From contig NVWV01000006.1 in the NCBI GenBank assembly GCA_002746305.1, forward strand, positions 186,001 through 250,000: 64,000 nt of DNA, in the 5' to 3' direction. Shown piece by piece: positions 59,743 to 64,000 of this stretch. The notes under the pieces are model-generated. The model was not told where the DNA came from and made no database searches. It saw only the letters and a program-made list of their open reading frames with translations. The DNA is from Bacteroidota bacterium (GTDB lineage: Bacteria > Bacteroidota > Bacteroidia > NS11-12g > UBA9320). The first letter of the stretch is position 1, and every line of letters starts with the position of its first letter. A program made the translations under genes and the position numbers.

Positions 59743-61328
59743 TGAAAAAAACAGGTATCATATTATTTATATTGCTGAGCCAACTTACAATGCAGGCTCA
59801 GCAATATTCCTATAAATTTACCGATGGATGGACGGCATTACTTGCTTTAAGTGAAGATATATCCGTAGGTCTATCTGCAAATGAAAATTTTGAACATCGA
59901 ATTCTACTCCAAAATGAAAATTTATACCCTGAAGGTATTGAATTTTATCCCAGCTCCTCTAGCATGGGCTCTATTCAAAGTCCCTTTGGAATTCATAAAA
60001 CTGTCTCCGGAATATTAATCTCAGGTATTTACAAGAATATAGATACTGGCTATACTTCTAGCATCTTTGAATTTGACGACAGCCTCAAATTCATACGAAA
60101 AATTGACTACCAAGATGAGGACATTAACTTTAGCATATCCACACTTAGAAACGGAAATAATTACTATCAATTTGGGCAACAAAGGAATAATATCAATGCA
60201 GAACAATTTGATGGATACTTTGCTAAGTTTGATTCCTCAGGTAATCAGATTCTTAGTAAAACCTATAGTTGCGGAGGCAAGACAATCGCTGGAGGATGTG
60301 CTGTTGATGCTCGTCAAATGCTTCAAGGAGAAAACAACACTTTCTATCTCTGTGCAATAGGTCGAGGTCACTTTATTCCCTACACCAGTATCAAAGATGG
60401 TCTTATCATCAAGGTAGACAGCACAGGTAAAGAATTGTGGAGATTAAACATCAAGAACGATAGCACCAGTTGCCACAACCTGTTAATTGCTCCTTTAGCA
60501 AATGGTAATTACCTCGCCACTTGGCAAGACTATTATTACAAACCCTATAAATCTCCGTCTAACAATCAATATCCTGAACCCAATGATGAGTCTACAATAT
60601 GGTTTTCTGAATTTTCTCCTGATGGAGTCCTTATAAAAACGTGGAACCTAAAGAAGATATTAGACTATAAATTTGAAGAAGGTTTTTCTCATTGGGCCTT
60701 TCATAATCATCTTATTCAAACAAAAGACAGTGGAATTTTAATTGTTGGCAATACACGTCAAAATATTTTTAGTTATGTTGAAATTGGATATAGTCTAAAA
60801 CTAGATAAACATAGTAACTATCAGTGGTACAGACAATATAGGCCTAGTGTTAAAAAACCACATGACTTCGGCCAAGAAAAACTTTTTATCAATGGGGTGA
60901 CGGAACTCAGTGATGGCAGCTTTGCCCTTGCTGGTGAGTATCGCAGTAGCCCCAGTGACAGTTTTCCTACCGGTACACAAAAAGGAATTGTACTTTTTGT
61001 AGATGAGTTTGGATGCTTTGAACCGGGATGCCAATTGACGGATAACATCAATGAACTACGAGCTAAGAAAAACACGTTTAAGGTGTATCCCAATCCAACC
61101 AATGGTATTATCTCAATAGAGACCAGAGGTGAAACTAAAAAAACAAGCCTTAGAGCATTGGAACTTTTTGACATGCAAGGAAGAATGTTGCATTCTGAGA
61201 ACTATACTGTTCCTCCAAACAATCTTTCCCTCAATCTCAAAACTTTTGAGCTAACTGCTCAAGTCTATTACCTTAAACTATTAAGAGATGATGGTTTGTT
61301 TGAAGTACATCGTGTTGTACTGCAATAA
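59742..61328 (+). CDS. Secreted T9SS-substrate protein with beta-propeller-like body
   Basis: A 528-residue protein with a GTG start sharing one base with the preceding stop. The signal peptide is MKKTGIILFILLSQLTMQAQ. The body (about 25-430) has repeats such as GYFAKFDSSGNQILSKTYS, GLIIKVDSTGKELWRLNI and SLKLDKHSNYQWYRQY, a seven-bladed-type pattern with FDSSGN-like turns. The end (FKVYPNPTNGIISIETR onward) is a T9SS sorting domain. Likely co-expressed with the preceding giant protein; function unknown. Confidence 0.88.
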   Translation: MKKTGIILFILLSQLTMQAQQYSYKFTDGWTALLALSEDISVGLSANENFEHRILLQNENLYPEGIEFYPSSSSMGSIQSPFGIHKTVSGILISGIYKNIDTGYTSSIFEFDDSLKFIRKIDYQDEDINFSISTLRNGNNYYQFGQQRNNINAEQFDGYFAKFDSSGNQILSKTYSCGGKTIAGGCAVDARQMLQGENNTFYLCAIGRGHFIPYTSIKDGLIIKVDSTGKELWRLNIKNDSTSCHNLLIAPLANGNYLATWQDYYYKPYKSPSNNQYPEPNDESTIWFSEFSPDGVLIKTWNLKKILDYKFEEGFSHWAFHNHLIQTKDSGILIVGNTRQNIFSYVEIGYSLKLDKHSNYQWYRQYRPSVKKPHDFGQEKLFINGVTELSDGSFALAGEYRSSPSDSFPTGTQKGIVLFVDEFGCFEPGCQLTDNINELRAKKNTFKVYPNPTNGIISIETRGETKKTSLRALELFDMQGRMLHSENYTVPPNNLSLNLKTFELTAQVYYLKLLRDDGLFEVHRVVLQ

Positions 61329-61330
61329 AT

Positions 61331-61546
61331 CTACTTATCGAACTTACCGTCTTTCTTATTTTGTATAAACTGCTTTCGTCTCAACATAAAGTAGCGTGCA
61401 AAAGCGAATACTGCCACTCCACAAAACAGGTAGCCAGAAGTCGGGTCAGTTGTCTCTTTTGACGTAAAACTAGAGTACGCCTCAAACAATGACACAGCTC
61501 CTATTAGCATCCAAATAATTTGTAATATTCGTGGTAATCTCTTCAT
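61331..61546 (-). CDS. Small membrane protein of unknown function
   Basis: A 71-residue protein (MKRLPRILQIIWMLIGAVSL at its start) with two membrane helices (about 8-27 and 42-57, YLFCGVAVFAFARYFM) and a basic tail. An ATG at 61546 starts near the end of lptC, with an overlap-free frame. A longer frame from 61606 is possible but would overlap lptC by 41 nt. It belongs to the lptC gene run. Confidence 0.6.
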   Translation of the reverse strand: MKRLPRILQIIWMLIGAVSLFEAYSSFTSKETTDPTSGYLFCGVAVFAFARYFMLRRKQFIQNKKDGKFDK

Positions 61547-61565
61547 GGTTGATTTTAGTATCGCC

Positions 61566-62165
61566 TTAACGTATTGGCTCTGTTTCCTCTGAACCAATCT
61601 CTTCATTTAAGTATACTACACCCGTCACTTTTTTAAAGGTATAGTTCATAAAGCTCTCATCGCTCTCAAAACCTTCTGCCTTGATTATTTTCTCATTCCG
61701 AATCCGAACACGAACTGGTTTATCCGAGGTTACTCGTCTATTCTTTTTATCCCATATGAGCTCATCTGTCTTAATCTCTTCATCATTCTTATTGATGACT
61801 CTTACACTATCCCGAATCTCTATTCGATCATCCTTTTCGTAATGCATTGCATATTTAGCTGTAAGAGAACTTTGAATTTCACCATCACTGTCAAAAAAAT
61901 CAGCTTTGACACCATTTGGCATTTCCAATCTGGGATTATCCTTATCTGGAAATCTTTTCATCAAAGGAGCTGAAATTTTAGCTCGCAGCAATCCCGAATC
62001 TGTATACGTTATAACAACGTCTCTAGCCACTTCCACTGTAGCACTATCACGTTGGTCGTTAAGATTACTTTGTTCTTCAATGGAAGCCTCGTCATTTCCA
62101 CAAGACATGAAAAAAGCGGCAATAACAAGTATTGCCGCCTTCATAAATATGTTGTTAATCTTCAT
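61566..62165 (-). CDS. lptC: LPS export component LptC, lipoprotein form
   Basis: A 199-residue protein with a lipoprotein-type signal (AAFFMSCGNDEA, Cys at about 22). The beta-jellyroll LptC domain carries the family repeats VVITYTDSGLLRAKISAPLM, RLEMPNGVKADFFDSDG and EIRDSVRVINKND, then ELIWDKKNRRVTSDKPVRV. LptC is normally anchored by a membrane helix; the lipoprotein form is common in Bacteroidota. It moves LPS from the inner-membrane LptBFG to LptA. Flanked by a TPR protein gene upstream, as is usual in this phylum. Confidence 0.87.
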   Translation of the reverse strand: MKINNIFMKAAILVIAAFFMSCGNDEASIEEQSNLNDQRDSATVEVARDVVITYTDSGLLRAKISAPLMKRFPDKDNPRLEMPNGVKADFFDSDGEIQSSLTAKYAMHYEKDDRIEIRDSVRVINKNDEEIKTDELIWDKKNRRVTSDKPVRVRIRNEKIIKAEGFESDESFMNYTFKKVTGVVYLNEEIGSEETEPIR

Positions 62166-62187
62166 TGAGATGAACCCAATTTAAGGA

Positions 62188-63570
62188 TTAGCTTCCGAAT
62201 CGAACTGTAGTGCTTTCGCCTATCCAACATCCTACTCTATAGCTATCACCAACGTTTATTCCTTTAAAGAAAGAATCTTCTTTATTGGGAAACGAACCAG
62301 ATACTTGTCCTATTTTAGAGTTTGCCTTTTCAGCAACAGTTGGATCTACATTTCTAGCTTTAATGTACTTATCCACTGCAACTAAATAAACCCCTGCAGC
62401 TCCAAGGTCTCCACCACAACTTCTTGCACTGGCTCTGTATGCATCACCTATCAGGATGTATGCCTCTCCACTGTTTGCATTGATGGCAATTGCTTTACGA
62501 GCATAATCTCTCACTCTTGAATACTTCTTATTGTTCTTAGCCGTTTTAGCTAGCTTAATGTAAATCTTATACTTATCATCATCACTAGTTGCCAAATCAG
62601 CAGCCTTGTTATAATATATTGTAGCTTTTACATCATCACCTTGCTTACCAAATGCTTTGGCCAAAGAAAGGGCAGCATCACTGTTTGGTTCTAATTCAAA
62701 CAACGCTTCAGAACACTCTAGATAAAATGGCTTTTTCTCACATCGACCTCTATCGAGTAACTTCACTGTTGATCTTAACCAAGTTGGATTGGTCTTATTA
62801 TCCGCAAAATGAGGTTGTTTCAACTCCGTGAGTTTATCACAATCCAAATAAGGCTTCATCAAACCAATAATTACATCCTGAGTTTTCTGCCACTTAACTC
62901 CTTTTATAGAGTCTTTTGCACTAAGCCCTGTTGCAGTATACTTTGCGATATTGACATCTATAATTGGACTCACTTCCTCCAATATCATAAACAAACTATC
63001 CAAAGTAAGTTTTTTCTTTTGGTAGTGTTTTACTCCCGCATAGATATAATCCTTAGGTACTTTATATCTCGTTTTAGCTCCTTCCAGACTAATAGACTCG
63101 TGAAACATCACTAATCCCTTTTCTCTATTCTGGGGTGTCATCTTCACTATGTCATTTGCCCATTTACCTTTTACATATCCTTCTTGACCAAAAAGCTCTA
63201 TTCTTTTTTGGTAAGTCATAAATAAGGTATCCGATATAGTTTTCACTCTAGCGAAGTAAGCATCCTTACCTTCAGCTTTCTTAATAGCCTTTAGTTTTTC
63301 CTTAATTACGGTTGGTCCATTGTAAGTAATTCTCTTTTGGATACATGGAGCATTTTCAAACAGGTATAACCAGTAAGGGTATGCCTCTGCATACTTCTTT
63401 TCTTGATAATATTGATTGAACAGAGAAAGTTGCTTTGCAGTCTCTACACTGTCTATCCCCCACTTATTTTCACACTCTGGAGCTTTTACAGGCTCTACAG
63501 CTGCTTTTTCTTGTGCTATCGCCGCAGTACCTAGAAATACTACAATTGCTATTAATATATACTTCTTCAT
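62188..63570 (-). CDS. Periplasmic TPR protein
   Basis: A 460-residue secreted protein with a signal peptide (MKKYILIAIVVFLGTAAIAQ). All-helical, with TPR-like repeats in the second half (FELEPNSDAALSLAKAFGKQ, KYKIYIKLAKTAKNNKKYSR, then AKAIAINANSGEAYILIGDAYRA). A C-terminal piece is conserved in homologues (FFKGINVGDSYRVGCWI). It sits between the outer membrane barrel gene and lptC in a gene order common in Bacteroidota. ATG at 63570 is chosen because the signal peptide begins there. Confidence 0.85.
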   Translation of the reverse strand: MKKYILIAIVVFLGTAAIAQEKAAVEPVKAPECENKWGIDSVETAKQLSLFNQYYQEKKYAEAYPYWLYLFENAPCIQKRITYNGPTVIKEKLKAIKKAEGKDAYFARVKTISDTLFMTYQKRIELFGQEGYVKGKWANDIVKMTPQNREKGLVMFHESISLEGAKTRYKVPKDYIYAGVKHYQKKKLTLDSLFMILEEVSPIIDVNIAKYTATGLSAKDSIKGVKWQKTQDVIIGLMKPYLDCDKLTELKQPHFADNKTNPTWLRSTVKLLDRGRCEKKPFYLECSEALFELEPNSDAALSLAKAFGKQGDDVKATIYYNKAADLATSDDDKYKIYIKLAKTAKNNKKYSRVRDYARKAIAINANSGEAYILIGDAYRASARSCGGDLGAAGVYLVAVDKYIKARNVDPTVAEKANSKIGQVSGSFPNKEDSFFKGINVGDSYRVGCWIGESTTVRFGS

Positions 63571-63581
63571 TTGTATCGCTT

Positions 63582-64000
63582 TTAATGATATTTTCTTTTG
63601 GTAAACCATTTATCGTTTAAATTTAATCCTAATCCTATGTTAATATAATCTTCTTGTATCAATCCGTTATTCGTAGTCCCACGTTTCACATATTCAGCAG
63701 TTATATTAATCATACTTACTACCGCTACCTTTTCCCCTTCTATCCTCACAGATTTTACAATCGGTAAACCTAGTCCAAAACTAATGCCAAGTTCTTTCAA
63801 CGGTTCAGTACCAAAGTTATAATACAAGTTTTCATACCTAATTCCAGCACTGTATCTTACCTTCTTTAGCCAATCTCCTTTTTCATCATATTTGGGTGAA
63901 GGAATGATACTAAACCCTGCAGAATATCGAGTATTATCAAAAAACTTGGTATTGGTTCTCTTATCTGTAATTGTAGACCATAAATTCTGTTCTAGCTCAA
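63582..64000 (-). CDS. Outer membrane beta-barrel protein, FadL-like, 5' part beyond window
   Basis: The frame is open from the right edge and stops at 63582, giving the last 139 residues. It reads like a FadL-type barrel: strands with alternating residues (RYSAGFSIIPSPKYDEKGDW, then VRYSAGIRYENLYYNFGTEP), GISFGLGLPIVKS and the C-terminal YINIGLGLNLNDKWFTKRKY. The N-terminus and signal peptide are outside the window. Located next to a TPR protein and lptC, which is a common Bacteroidota order; role unknown. Confidence 0.75.
   Translation of the reverse strand, partial: ELEQNLWSTITDKRTNTKFFDNTRYSAGFSIIPSPKYDEKGDWLKKVRYSAGIRYENLYYNFGTEPLKELGISFGLGLPIVKSVRIEGEKVAVVSMINITAEYVKRGTTNNGLIQEDYINIGLGLNLNDKWFTKRKYH

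Overview
The window looks like a chromosomal segment of a member of the Bacteroidota, most likely a marine-type Flavobacteriales or near relative. The reasons are low GC, several secreted proteins ending in type IX secretion (T9SS) C-terminal sorting domains, TonB receptors with carboxypeptidase-like regulatory domains, TAnnTTTG-type -7 promoter boxes without strong Shine-Dalgarno sites, and a Bacteroidota-style FadL-like barrel/TPR/LptC gene block at the right edge. The family cannot be fixed from sequence alone.

Layout. 1-3328: 5' part of a giant secreted beta-helix protein made of two ~553-residue tandem modules. 3492-7093: menD, a DM13 lipoprotein, and odhB. 7159-11586: a DtxR/MntR metalloregulator divergent from a TonB receptor, with a palindromic operator lying inside a well-formed promoter, then an NDH-2-like flavoprotein. 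11587-12750: a repeat island holding a small GIY-YIG nuclease gene, 23-nt hairpin elements, and a probable remnant of a cation efflux gene. 12759-15136: assorted small genes. 15133-17547: an ECF42-type sigma factor module (sigma, YCII/DGPF, DoxX, AHSA1). 17666-20689: oxyR with a coupled phytanoyl-dioxygenase-like gene, and a helix-turn-helix protein.

21579-32112 is the standout: ten tightly packed genes on the + strand, nearly all overlapping by 4-17 nt. They encode a CDP-alcohol phosphotransferase, a CdsA-like cytidylyltransferase, HMG-CoA reductase, a UbiA-family prenyltransferase, a PEP-dependent phosphotransferase-like protein, a BtaA/DUF3419-like aminocarboxypropyl transferase, a dolichol/phytol-kinase-like protein, a START-like protein, a GNAT-like protein and an AMP-forming ligase. 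I know of no described pathway with this set. It reads as a biosynthetic operon for an unusual, perhaps prenyl- or homoserine-containing, membrane lipid.

32089-37667: two secreted T9SS substrates (a subtilisin-like protease and a calcium-repeat protein). 38042-43789: glyS, a regulatory-domain protein, a polysaccharide flippase with a hexapeptide acyltransferase, rpsT and radC. 43815-49093: an M1-like metallopeptidase, a TPR protein and a ComA-type phosphosulfolactate synthase. 49178-54322: a cytochrome c maturation operon (ccmC, D, E, F) with a CxxxY-type CcmE, followed by a DUF2520 gene and two small genes. 54550-61328: two very large T9SS-secreted proteins. 61331-64000: lptC, a TPR protein and a partial outer-membrane barrel. 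No rRNA, tRNA, CRISPR array or insertion-sequence transposase was seen.
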